Positions 26,078-34,516 of a stretch of DNA of 64,000 bases are shown here, one piece after another. The notes under the pieces are model-generated. The model was not told the origin of the DNA. It saw nothing but the letters and a program-made list of their open reading frames with translations, and did no database searches. Within the stretch, counting starts at the first letter, position 1. Every line of letters starts with the position of its first letter. The translations under genes were made by a program, and so were the position numbers. Source of the stretch: Dyadobacter frigoris (GTDB taxonomy: Bacteria; Bacteroidota; Bacteroidia; Cytophagales; Spirosomataceae); the NCBI RefSeq assembly GCF_005280585.1, contig NZ_SZVO01000005.1, positions 385,732 through 449,731 of the forward strand, given 5' to 3'.

Positions 26078-27196
26078 TTATTTAAAGGCTTTCGCCTCTT
26101 TAATGATCGATTTATATTCCGCTTTTTCCAAAGCCTTTTTATAATATTCTTTCGCTTTACCCTTGTCTCCCGCCCTGTTCGCTATACGCGCCAAACCTGC
26201 GTATGCCATAGCATAATACTCGCGGGTATACTGATCGTCATGTGGCGTACGAAGGGCTGTCAGATATGATTTTTGGGCGGCAGTATCATTTTTTGTATCT
26301 TTTTCAAAAATGATCCCCTGGAAAGTATTGTAGGCGATTGGATAAAATCCTTTGTTATTGGCTTTTAACTTTTCCATTCCCTTTCCCGCCTCGTCATAAT
26401 GTCCGGTTAAAAGTAGCGTTTCTGTGTTTACCATATTGAAAATATGATTTTCAGGATACCAGCTCGCTAGTTTTTGGGTGTAAGTAAGCGCTTTGGGGAA
26501 ATTGGATTCGTGTTCCAGATAAATATGGGACAGATAAAAACAAGCTTCCGCTTTGGTGATAACGCCTTGTCTGGTAGCGATATCGATTTGTTTCAAACCC
26601 AACGTTTTGTCTCCGTTTTTGAAGAAAATCATTAAAGGTTTTACAATCCCGTGATCTTCCGGGTAGTATTCAACATAATAATTGTACATCCCGGAAGTAA
26701 AGTAAAACTCAGGATTTCTTTCGGTCAGTTTTAATCCGGTAATTAAGGCATTGTAAGCTTTTTTAGCTTCGCCGGCTGCACTCATTAATTCACCATTGTA
26801 ATTGTACATCATAGCGATGTAACCTCTCGCCACAATCGTATAAAAAACAGCTTCCGGATCTTTGCTGTCTTTACCATATCTTTTGGTTATCGCTTCCAGA
26901 CACTGGTTTAACTTACTGATATATTCTTTCGATTTCGCTGGATTATCTTTAATAGGAAGATACTTCCAATACATCACAAAGGAATCCAGAATGTATGAAA
27001 CAGGATGATTCGGATATTTCTTTTCGACTTGATTTAATATGGCATCTGCTTCGGCATATTCATAATTATAAATGTGATCCAGGCCCTTTTGAACAAGTTT
27101 CAGAGTGACAGGATCATTGAGCAATTGTGCCTTGGTTTGCTTTGGAGCTATAAGAAATAAGATACACAAAAAACAAAACTGCAAAGTAAATTTCAT
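26078..27196 (-). CDS. Exported tetratricopeptide-repeat protein
   Basis: About 372 residues from the ATG at 27196, which starts the signal peptide MKFTLQFCFLCILFLIAPK (ending near TKAQ). The rest is helical with TPR-like repeats; the clearest is the last (YAGLARIANRAGDKGKAKEYYKKALE, given here as its start YAGLARIANRAGDKG). Conserved Gly/Ala positions recur about every 34 residues. TPR proteins bind partners rather than catalyse. An upstream in-frame ATG would add 17 non-signal residues and is rejected. It is divergent from an M16 peptidase gene. Partner unknown. Confidence 0.8.
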   Translation of the reverse strand: MKFTLQFCFLCILFLIAPKQTKAQLLNDPVTLKLVQKGLDHIYNYEYAEADAILNQVEKKYPNHPVSYILDSFVMYWKYLPIKDNPAKSKEYISKLNQCLEAITKRYGKDSKDPEAVFYTIVARGYIAMMYNYNGELMSAAGEAKKAYNALITGLKLTERNPEFYFTSGMYNYYVEYYPEDHGIVKPLMIFFKNGDKTLGLKQIDIATRQGVITKAEACFYLSHIYLEHESNFPKALTYTQKLASWYPENHIFNMVNTETLLLTGHYDEAGKGMEKLKANNKGFYPIAYNTFQGIIFEKDTKNDTAAQKSYLTALRTPHDDQYTREYYAMAYAGLARIANRAGDKGKAKEYYKKALEKAEYKSIIKEAKAFK

Positions 27197-27343
27197 GACT
27201 ATCAGGTATATCGGTATAAATGGTTTGGTGGAATCCCACCTGAGCATTAGCTTTGTTCATAACCACAAAACCTGCGTACGGGTTTCTCCATATTTTTTTA
27301 TTTTGGAAAGAACCGTGCCGTTACTACTAATTGACCTGATTTT

Positions 27344-28588
27344 ATGATTCGATACGAGCACTTTACGCTGGACAATGGTCTGAAAATATATGTTCACGAG
27401 GACTTTTCGACCCCTATGGCAGCGGTCAATATTTTATACAATGTAGGCTCGCGGGATGAGGATGAAGAGCGCACAGGATTTGCGCATCTTTTTGAGCATC
27501 TGATGTTTGGAGGTTCAAAAAACATTCCAAATTACGATATTCCGGTACAAACGGTTGGCGGTGAAAACAACGCATTTACCTCTCCGGACATTACCAATTA
27601 TTATATTACCCTGCCAGCCGACAATGTTGAAACTGCTTTCTGGCTGGAATCGGACCGGATGATGAGTTTGTCTTTTGATCCTAATGTGCTGGAAGTGCAG
27701 CGCAAAGTGGTGATTGAGGAATTTAAGCAGCGTTATCTGAATCAGCCTTACGGTGACATGTGGTTAAAATTAAGACCACTCGCCTACCAGAAACATCCGT
27801 ATCGCTGGGCAACGATCGGAAAAGATATCGACCACATTGAACGTGCTACGATGGAAGATGTTCAGGCATTTTTCTGGCGTTTTTATCGTCCGAATAATGC
27901 GGTGATGGTTGTAGCCGGAGCTGTAAAATTGGAGCAGATTAAACAACTTTCTAAAAAATGGTTTGAAGGAATTCCGGCCGGCGCTCCATATGTAAGAAAT
28001 CTGGAAAAGGAACCGAAACAGAATGAAGCACGTCACATGGAAACTTCGGCGGCTGTTCCACTGAATTCTTTAATCAAAGTTTTCCATATGCCGGGACGGT
28101 ATGAGGACAATTTTTATGCTTCGGATTTATTGAGCGATATTTTAGGAAGAGGAAAATCTTCGCGTTTGTACAGTGCGCTATTGAAAGACAAAAATCTTTT
28201 CAACAGTATCAGCGCAAGTACGACATCCTCTCTTGATCCGGGATTACTTTTGATCAAAGGAAACCTGAATCCGGGCGTGACTTTGGAAGAAGCAGATGAA
28301 GCGGTGAAAGAATTGCTAAAAGAAATGGTGACTTCCGGAGCAACAGACGAAGAAGTAACAAAAGTTAAAAATCAGACCGAAGCAACCTTGGCATTTTCAG
28401 AAGTAGAGCTTTTGAACCGCGCCATGAACCTTGCTTTTGCTGCAAATGCCGGCAATGTGGATTGGGCAAATGAAGATGCCGAGATTATCAGAAATATGAA
28501 ATCGGAAGATCTGCATGATGCTGCCAAGAATATTTTGAGACCGGAAAACGGATCGACGCTTTACTATCGGGCAGAAGAAAACGCTTAG
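27344..28588 (+). CDS. M16 family zinc peptidase (pitrilysin-like)
   Basis: A 414-residue peptidase subunit. The inverted zinc motif HLFEH at residues 48-52 gives His48, Glu51 and His52, with the distal acidic ligand region VVIEEF near 122-127. The N-terminal half holds the active domain and the C-terminal half the inactive R/Y-type domain. No signal peptide is visible, so it probably works in the cytoplasm, as a dimer or with another M16 subunit. A second complete M16 gene lies at 32006-33295, but the two are not adjacent. It ends at a strong terminator. Confidence 0.93.
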   Translation: MIRYEHFTLDNGLKIYVHEDFSTPMAAVNILYNVGSRDEDEERTGFAHLFEHLMFGGSKNIPNYDIPVQTVGGENNAFTSPDITNYYITLPADNVETAFWLESDRMMSLSFDPNVLEVQRKVVIEEFKQRYLNQPYGDMWLKLRPLAYQKHPYRWATIGKDIDHIERATMEDVQAFFWRFYRPNNAVMVVAGAVKLEQIKQLSKKWFEGIPAGAPYVRNLEKEPKQNEARHMETSAAVPLNSLIKVFHMPGRYEDNFYASDLLSDILGRGKSSRLYSALLKDKNLFNSISASTTSSLDPGLLLIKGNLNPGVTLEEADEAVKELLKEMVTSGATDEEVTKVKNQTEATLAFSEVELLNRAMNLAFAANAGNVDWANEDAEIIRNMKSEDLHDAAKNILRPENGSTLYYRAEENA

Positions 28589-28608
28589 TTTATAATATAT
28601 TTTACAAC

Positions 28609-28651
28609 AAAAGAGATTGGGAAAGACGAATATCTTAACCCAATCTCTTTT
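28609..28651 (+). terminator. Terminator after M16 peptidase gene
   Basis: Perfect 13-bp arms (28609-28621 and 28639-28651) enclose a 17-base loop, ending in T residues. It lies 20 bases after the stop codon. Confidence 0.85.
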
Positions 28652-28669
28652 CATTTACTATAAAAAACA

Positions 28670-28993
28670 ATGTCAATACCTGAAATTTATTTGCAAACCG
28701 CCTGGGGCGATTCCATTGATGACGTAGACATGGAAGATATCCATGATGTTATCGAAGAAACCCTTGAAATGGATGACGAAAACGGTCGCTTCTGGGTTGG
28801 AATATTTGTTGGCGATAACGAAGTCGTTTTGGAAAGTCGTAAGAATATGACAGTTCTGGGCATCTTCAACGACAGTGAAGAAGAAGAGATCGAAGCTCAG
28901 TTTGAAAGCTGGTCAGAAATTGAAGATTTATATAAATTGTTTCTGGCCAAAGATTTTGATCAGGTGGTTTCGATATTGAAGAAAAATAAGTAA
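28670..28993 (+). CDS. Small acidic conserved hypothetical protein
   Basis: A 107-residue, strongly acidic cytoplasmic protein with no signal or membrane segment. It begins MSIPEIYLQTAWGDSIDDVD and contains VWVG-like strand GRFWVGIFVGDNEVVLE followed by helices. The regular alternation and intact frame suggest a real, folded protein of mixed alpha/beta type, but I recognise no family. It starts only 19 bases after the terminator of the M16 gene and is followed by the tandem hairpin array. Function unknown. Confidence 0.7.
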   Translation: MSIPEIYLQTAWGDSIDDVDMEDIHDVIEETLEMDDENGRFWVGIFVGDNEVVLESRKNMTVLGIFNDSEEEEIEAQFESWSEIEDLYKLFLAKDFDQVVSILKKNK

Positions 28994-29009
28994 TAGATTA
29001 TTTGTCGAT

Positions 29010-29371
29010 AATATTACGGTGCTCTGCACCTTAGTATGATAAAGGGACCATTTCCCCTTGCTACAAATATTGCGGTGCTCTGCACCTTAGTGTGATAAAG
29101 GGACAAACTTTCCCTTGCTACAAATATTACGGTGCTCTGCACCTTAGTGTGATAAAGGGACCACTTTCCTTTGCTACAAATATTGCGGTGCTATGCACCT
29201 TAGTGTGATAAAGGGACAAACTTTCCCTTGCTACAAATATTACGGTGCTATGCACCTTAGTGTGATAAAGGGACAACTTTCCCTTGCTACAAATATTGCG
29301 GTGCTATGCACCTTAGTGTGATAAAGGGACAAACTTTCTCTTGCTACAAATATTGCGGTGCTATGCACCTT
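29010..29371. repeat. Tandem array of 56-57 bp hairpin repeats, about 6.4 copies
   Basis: Copies start at 29010, 29066, 29123, 29179, 29236, 29292 and 29349, with spacing alternating 56 and 57 bases; the last is partial. Each unit has a hairpin GGTGC-TMT-GCACC and a second AAGGGA...TCCCTT stem. The first three units have loop TCT and the later ones TAT. Units are nearly identical along their whole length. The array fills the space between two convergent genes. Confidence 0.93.
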
Positions 29372-29417
29372 GCTTGATTATTTCTAACTATTCGTTGTTC
29401 TGCATCTTGATTATAAA

Positions 29418-29502
29418 GGGTGCAGAGCACCGAAATAATTGTAGCTATATCAAAATTACGGCAACAGGCCAGGTACAGCGTACCGTAATATTTGTAGCAA
29501 CC
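29418..29502. repeat. Two inverted, diverged copies of the tandem repeat hairpin
   Basis: At about 29418-29445 and 29472-29500 the hairpin plus the adjoining GCTACAAATATT-type segment recur in reverse orientation. The second has the stem GGTAC/GTACC in place of GGTGC/GCACC, a paired change that keeps base pairing. Together with the array they fill the intergenic region up to the stop of the glycosidase-like gene. Confidence 0.75.
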
Positions 29503-29515
29503 GGATAAAAATCAA

Positions 29516-30442
29516 TTAGTGAAAGTAAACATTCACCTCCGGGTGCATCGTATAAAACCGGAATTCCTTTCCGTCATTCACGGTAAATCCGCTTGATTTA
29601 TTTCCCTTCAAAATCGGATTTTTATCATACTTTTTCCAGTGGATCAGATCCTTTGAAACGGCAACATTTGTCGTCCATTCGTGCCAGTCTTTGAAAGCGG
29701 ATGCGTGGTAATAGGCGTAATACAATCCTTTGTATTTGATAACCTGATTGAAAGCGACGGCAAATTTGTCATATGTTTCCGGCCCGGAATTTAATACCGG
29801 CTCATCCTGCACATTTGTCCATACTTTCATATCTTTTGAAGTCGCCAGCCAAACATCAGAGTCATTTCTTTCATAAAATAAATACCAGGTATCGCCTTCT
29901 TTCCAAACAGCAGGTGTTCCAAATGGTCCTTTTGAAATCGGATTCCCATTTTTCAGACGAATATCCAGCGCGCCCTTATCGTCCCAGTTAATTTTATCTT
30001 TTGAGGTGAGCAGCCTTGCAATATCATCTTTACTTTCGGCGAACATGTAATAAGTCCCGGCAGATTTCAACACAAACATATCTTCCACCCAGGTTTTTTT
30101 ATGAATAGGATTGTTTGGAAAACGTGTCCATTTCAAACCATCCGGAGAAGTTGCCAGCCCAAGATATTTTATTTCTTTGCCCGTTTTTTTGGTATAACCG
30201 CAATACCACATGTAGTAGGTTTTATCCTCTTTCAAAATAAAACCTCTTTCCCGGATTTGTTCATCCCAGGTTGCGGTATCACCGGTTGCCTTGAAAACCG
30301 GATTGCCATCGTAAGGTTTAAAATCTACGATTTCCGAAGGAAATTCTTGTGTTTCCTTCTTTTTTTTATCCACAGTTTTATCCCGCACATTCCAGCCAAC
30401 TAAGGCGAGACCTGCCAAAAGCAGGAAAATATATCTTTTCAT
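29516..30442 (-). CDS. Exported beta-propeller glycoside hydrolase-like protein (GH43/GH32/GH130 type)
   Basis: A 308-residue protein with an N-terminal hydrophobic signal (about 1-20) and then a five-bladed beta-propeller pattern. Blades are marked by repeated motifs such as YYMWYCGYT, LGLATSPDGLKW, TYYMFAESKDD, TWYLFYERND, DVWLATSKDMKVW and LYYAYYHASAF. The repeated (S/T)-x-D-x-x-x-W turns are typical of the GH43/GH32/GH130 clans. Acidic residues that could be catalytic are present, but I cannot pick the family by eye. It precedes no polysaccharide-utilisation genes. It probably removes or binds sugars in the periplasm. Confidence 0.75.
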   Translation of the reverse strand: MKRYIFLLLAGLALVGWNVRDKTVDKKKKETQEFPSEIVDFKPYDGNPVFKATGDTATWDEQIRERGFILKEDKTYYMWYCGYTKKTGKEIKYLGLATSPDGLKWTRFPNNPIHKKTWVEDMFVLKSAGTYYMFAESKDDIARLLTSKDKINWDDKGALDIRLKNGNPISKGPFGTPAVWKEGDTWYLFYERNDSDVWLATSKDMKVWTNVQDEPVLNSGPETYDKFAVAFNQVIKYKGLYYAYYHASAFKDWHEWTTNVAVSKDLIHWKKYDKNPILKGNKSSGFTVNDGKEFRFYTMHPEVNVYFH

Positions 30443-30472
30443 TACAGCAGTTTTTTGAATTTGTAAACTGGA

Positions 30473-31792
30473 TTATCTTCTTTCCGGAACGTTCTGAGGT
30501 ATTCGGTCAATCAGCTTGTTAATTTTACCTTTTTGTTTGATCAAATCAAAGGCATCATATAATTCTCCGGTAGCGGTTAATGTTTCAAAACTTAGCTTAT
30601 CGTGATCAATCGTAACCACATGATAAAACTGTGTATAAAGTGCCGATCGATCCATCCAGTCACGTTTTTCTACATTGGAATCCGTCATTTTGGGACCGCT
30701 TACTGATACTACATACATCGTTGCTGAAACAGCGCCTTTTTGCGCCGTTGGAATTTTTGCCATTCCTCTCGCGTACGTATGGTCGTGACCCTGTAAAACG
30801 AGATCTACTTTATATTTGTCAAAAATCGGCTTAAAAGTTTCCCGCATACGTTTATTATCGCGTGTTGATTTTGGTGAAAAAATCGGGTGGTGAAAAGTTA
30901 TGACCGTCCATTTGTTAGGATTATTGCTTAGAATTTTCTCTATCCAAATCCGCTGCTTTTCCAGGTATTCGTCTGATTCTTCGGCTCTGTCTGAGTTTAA
31001 TGAAATGAATCTTGTCCCCTGAATATCCGCGTAATAACAGGTTTCTTCCAGGTCTGCCGGACCATTTTCCGGTAATGTAAACTGAGGCCGCCAGAAGACA
31101 GAAGTCAGCGGTTTTCCATCCGGCCCTTCATAATGATCGTGATTTCCAGGCGTTGGAAAACCCGGAATCATACTGTGAATAAATCCGCCAGCCTGAAACC
31201 AGTCGCCCCATTCTACATCACGGTTCGCTTTATTGATCAAATCTCCCGCATAAATCGCAAGTTTTGCATCAGGCGCTTTTCCATAAGCCTCACGCGCCAC
31301 GCGCGACCACATGGAGCGGATATTAACCTGAACATCACCATAATAAAGAAAAGAAAACTTCTCTCCCACTTTTCCGGCTGTGTTGAAATGAATCCACTCA
31401 CTCCAATTTTCTCCTTGTCCAACCCGGTAAGCGTATTTTGTATTGGGTGATAAATTATCAAAAACAACAGAATGGTAAATTGCAGTTGGCGTATCATTAA
31501 AAATTACTTTTTCTGACTTAGCCTTAATTCGTTTTACTTTATCAACAAAACGCGGATCAGCACTTGCAACAGCAATTTCAGCAAAACTTTCAGTAACCGA
31601 TTCCCGTGTCCGCCAGTTGACGGCCATGGAAGTAGAAGGATCTTGCGTTGTGTTTAAAATAATTCTATCAGGTAATTCGGCAGGAATGTATGGATTAGTA
31701 GCCAACTGAGCCTTGGACGTCAAAAAAGATATCGTTAATAATAAAGCAAAGAAAATTCTGGAAAGGGAATATTGCAGGTTTGAAAACAACAT
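30473..31792 (-). CDS. Exported purple acid phosphatase-like metallophosphoesterase
   Basis: A 439-residue exported protein. The signal peptide (about 1-29, ending TSKAQ) is followed by a fibronectin-III-like N-terminal domain (about 40-135) and a metallophosphoesterase domain (about 140-400). Metal-binding motifs follow the purple-acid-phosphatase order: FLYYGDVQ, IYAGDLINKA, PTPGNHDHYEG, TFHHPIF and LQGHDHTYARG. It likely hydrolyses phosphomonoesters in the periplasm. It lies 30 bases upstream of the propeller glycosidase-like gene, so the two are probably cotranscribed. Confidence 0.93.
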   Translation of the reverse strand: MLFSNLQYSLSRIFFALLLTISFLTSKAQLATNPYIPAELPDRIILNTTQDPSTSMAVNWRTRESVTESFAEIAVASADPRFVDKVKRIKAKSEKVIFNDTPTAIYHSVVFDNLSPNTKYAYRVGQGENWSEWIHFNTAGKVGEKFSFLYYGDVQVNIRSMWSRVAREAYGKAPDAKLAIYAGDLINKANRDVEWGDWFQAGGFIHSMIPGFPTPGNHDHYEGPDGKPLTSVFWRPQFTLPENGPADLEETCYYADIQGTRFISLNSDRAEESDEYLEKQRIWIEKILSNNPNKWTVITFHHPIFSPKSTRDNKRMRETFKPIFDKYKVDLVLQGHDHTYARGMAKIPTAQKGAVSATMYVVSVSGPKMTDSNVEKRDWMDRSALYTQFYHVVTIDHDKLSFETLTATGELYDAFDLIKQKGKINKLIDRIPQNVPERR

Positions 31793-31946
31793 TTGAAAAG
31801 CAATTTAATTGAAATAATAAACCAGGCGAAACGATAATCTGTATCGCCCGGTTACATGAAATCTGACATTAATATTACGCCTTACGAATAGAAACAGGCT
31901 ATCAGGATTTCTTTGAGCTATTCATAAAATGACAAATCGACATAAA

Positions 31947-31980
31947 AAAACAGTTACCAACTTTCGCTGATAACTGTTTT
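31947..31980 (-). terminator. Terminator downstream of second M16 gene
   Basis: Perfect 10-bp arms (31947-31956 and 31971-31980) around a 14-base loop. On the reverse strand the hairpin is followed by a run of T residues, and it lies 26 bases past the M16 stop codon. Confidence 0.8.
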
Positions 31981-32005
31981 CAATAACAATATCTACAATC
32001 CTGAA

Positions 32006-33295
32006 TTACTCAGGAATAAAAGTCAGATAACTAAAATTCTCAGGATTGAACATATCCTGAGCGATCGTCTGCAATTGTTCCGAAGTGATTTCCTGAATTT
32101 CCGAGAAAATCTCCGGCAAAGTGTCAACCCGGCCGGTATCCAGCAAACTTTTCGCCATCATCAGCATAAAACTCATATTGCTTTCCTCCGACATCGCCAA
32201 TTGTCCCATCAGCTGCACTTTTGTCTGATGTAATTGAACGGTTGACAATGGGATTTCGCGAATCCTTTTAAATTCTTTATTGATCAACGAAATACTGCGC
32301 GCCAATTGTTTTTGTTCCGTACCAAAGAAAACACCCAAAAATCCGGTGTCCAGATAAGGTGTATAATTTGCTTCAATGGAATAAACGAAACCATATTTTT
32401 CGCGCAGCGATAAGTTGAAACGGGAATTCATTCCCGGTCCGCCGAGTAAATTCACAAGCATGAAAAACGGCAGACGTCTGTCGTCTCCAAGCGCATAGGC
32501 CGGTTGTCCCATGGCGCATTGCGCTTGTGTGATCGAACGTTCTTTTTCCTGAATAATAGGTGAATAATTTCCGGGAGCCTGACGAATTCTTGTCGTTTTT
32601 TTGAATGAAATATCTCCTAAATATTTCTCAGCAACCTTAACCACTTTGGAAAAAGACAAACGGCTAACCGAGGAAATTACAATTTGTTCGGTATCAAGAT
32701 TTTCATTGATAAACTGAAAAAGCTCTTCTCTTCCAAAGGAATTAACGGTATCCGGTGTTCCCAGAATATTGTTCCCCAACGCATGATCTGCAAAAACCAG
32801 CTGGTCAAAATCATCCTGAATGGCGTCTTCCGGAGAATCGTTATACATCGACATTTCCTCGATAATCACATTTCTTTCACGTTCAATCTGCTTGTCCGGA
32901 AAAATAGAATGGAAGGCAATATCCGCCAGTAAATCAACTGCTTTGTCAAAATGATCATCCAGAACAGATGCATGAAAACAAATCTTTTCTTTTGTTGTAT
33001 ACGCGTTTAATTCTCCGCCTACGTTTTCAAGACGATTGATGATATGGTATGAACTACGTTTTTCTGTGCCTTTGAAGGCCATATGTTCCCAAAAATGAGC
33101 CAGACCCTGCTGATGAGGCTGTTCATCGCGACTTCCGATATCAAGCATAATCCCGACATGCGCAATCTGCGTGTAAGGAACTTGTTTGTGCGCTATGCGA
33201 ATTCCGTTAGCTAAGGTATGTAACTTATATTCTTCTGTTAACGCTAGTGAGGGAGTTTCGGCATTCGCACGTTTATGCATATTATTTCTCTTCAT
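32006..33295 (-). CDS. M16 family zinc peptidase (processing-peptidase-like)
   Basis: A 429-residue peptidase with the inverted zinc motif HFWEH: His67, Glu70 and His71, followed by VGGELNAYTTKE, a feature of the mitochondrial-processing-peptidase/PqqL branch. The distal acidic region is RNVIIEEMSMY. No signal peptide is seen. It differs from the M16 protein at 27344-28588 in the N-terminal extension and motif residues, so they are paralogues rather than a recent duplicate. A start five codons later (second Met) cannot be excluded. The gene is alone, with a good terminator. Confidence 0.93.
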   Translation of the reverse strand: MKRNNMHKRANAETPSLALTEEYKLHTLANGIRIAHKQVPYTQIAHVGIMLDIGSRDEQPHQQGLAHFWEHMAFKGTEKRSSYHIINRLENVGGELNAYTTKEKICFHASVLDDHFDKAVDLLADIAFHSIFPDKQIERERNVIIEEMSMYNDSPEDAIQDDFDQLVFADHALGNNILGTPDTVNSFGREELFQFINENLDTEQIVISSVSRLSFSKVVKVAEKYLGDISFKKTTRIRQAPGNYSPIIQEKERSITQAQCAMGQPAYALGDDRRLPFFMLVNLLGGPGMNSRFNLSLREKYGFVYSIEANYTPYLDTGFLGVFFGTEQKQLARSISLINKEFKRIREIPLSTVQLHQTKVQLMGQLAMSEESNMSFMLMMAKSLLDTGRVDTLPEIFSEIQEITSEQLQTIAQDMFNPENFSYLTFIPE

Positions 33296-33480
33296 TCCTT
33301 ATGAACACAAATTACCTGTCAATAATTTTCGGTACTGTCTGCAAAATTACAGACTTTTGTTTGAAAGAAAGTTTTTTAAGGACTTTCGTCAGTCGGCAAT
33401 CGACAAATCACATTACAACAAATTGTATATCAATTCATTATACAAAATTGAATTGATATTTATTTTCTAACTGCAATAAA

Positions 33481-34476
33481 ATGATTCCAAAGCGAATTCT
33501 TGTTATTCAAACTGCTTTTATAGGCGACGTAATTCTGGCAACTTCGTTATTGGAAAATTTACATCAGGGCTTTCCTGATGCCCGTATTGACTTTTTGGTA
33601 AGAAAAGGAAATGAAGGTTTGTTTGAAAACCATCCGTATTTGTCCAATGTTTTAATCTGGAAAAAGAAAGAAGGAAAATTTAAAAGCCTTTTCCAGTTAT
33701 TAAAACAGATCAGAAAAACGGAATACCACTGGGTTATTAACCTCCAAAGATTTGGCAGCACCGGATTGTTAACTGGTCTTTCAAAAGCTGCAAAACGGAC
33801 AGGTTTCGATAAAAACCCATTTTCATTTCTATTTACCGACAAATTTCCTCATAAAATTGAACCCGGTGTACACGAAGTTACGCGAAATAATGCATTGATT
33901 AAAGATGAAGTATCCGGAGCAATTTCCAAACCTAAACTTTATCCGTCCAATGCTGATTTTGATTTTGTAAAACCTTATCAATCCAAACCATACATCTGTA
34001 TCGCGCCGGCTTCTGTCTGGTTTACAAAACAATATACAGAAGAAGGATGGATTCGGTTAATTAATGAAATTGATGATCAATATCAGATTTATCTGTTAGG
34101 CGGACCGGGAGATAATGCACTGGCTGAAAATATTTTTAGTCAGGTTATTACCAAAAACAAAGTCCAAAACCTCTGCGGAAAACTTTCGCTTTTGCAATCC
34201 GCGGCGCTTATGAAAAGCTCCGTTATGAATTTTGTCAATGATTCCGCGCCTATGCATATCAGTTCTGCAGTGAATGCCCCGGTTACGGCAGTTTATTGTT
34301 CCACAGTCCCAGAATTTGGTTTTGGCCCATTATCAGACGATTCACACATTATTGAAGTTCTGGAAAAACTGACCTGTCGCCCTTGTGGACTTCATGGCCA
34401 TAAAGCTTGTCCGGAAGGTCATTTCAAATGTGCGGTTGATATCAAAACAAAACAGTTTCTTGAAGTACTGCCATAG
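33481..34476 (+). CDS. Glycosyltransferase family 9 protein (heptosyltransferase-like)
   Basis: A 331-residue GT-B fold transferase of the ADP-heptose:LPS type. The N-terminus RILVIQTAFIGDVILATSLLENL is the hallmark of the family (shown here by its core IQTAFIGDVILATSLL). The C-terminal nucleotide-sugar site includes LLGGPGDN, NLCGKLSLLQSAALM and FVNDSAPMHISSAV. It probably adds a sugar to the lipopolysaccharide core on the cytoplasmic face. Its 3' end is part of a perfect terminator hairpin. No other LPS genes are close. Confidence 0.92.
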   Translation: MIPKRILVIQTAFIGDVILATSLLENLHQGFPDARIDFLVRKGNEGLFENHPYLSNVLIWKKKEGKFKSLFQLLKQIRKTEYHWVINLQRFGSTGLLTGLSKAAKRTGFDKNPFSFLFTDKFPHKIEPGVHEVTRNNALIKDEVSGAISKPKLYPSNADFDFVKPYQSKPYICIAPASVWFTKQYTEEGWIRLINEIDDQYQIYLLGGPGDNALAENIFSQVITKNKVQNLCGKLSLLQSAALMKSSVMNFVNDSAPMHISSAVNAPVTAVYCSTVPEFGFGPLSDDSHIIEVLEKLTCRPCGLHGHKACPEGHFKCAVDIKTKQFLEVLP

Positions 34477-34495
34477 CAGATTCAAGAAACTGTTT
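34450..34495 (+). terminator. Terminator whose 5' arm is inside the GT9 coding sequence
   Basis: Perfect 15-bp arms at 34450-34464 and 34481-34495, with the stop codon (34474-34476) in the loop and a T-rich tail after 34491. The left arm encodes the residues KQFLE near the protein's end. Confidence 0.85.
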
Positions 34496-34516
34496 ATATT
34501 TTTCAATCCCAAAAAA

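Noticed and set aside
29010..29371. CRISPR array
   Set aside because: The repeats are alike along the whole 56-57 bp unit, with no unique spacers, and no cas genes are present in the window.
27344..33295. Recently duplicated M16 peptidase pair
   Set aside because: The two differ in length, N-terminus and motif surroundings (HLFEH versus HFWEH), so they are old paralogues, and genes of other function separate them.
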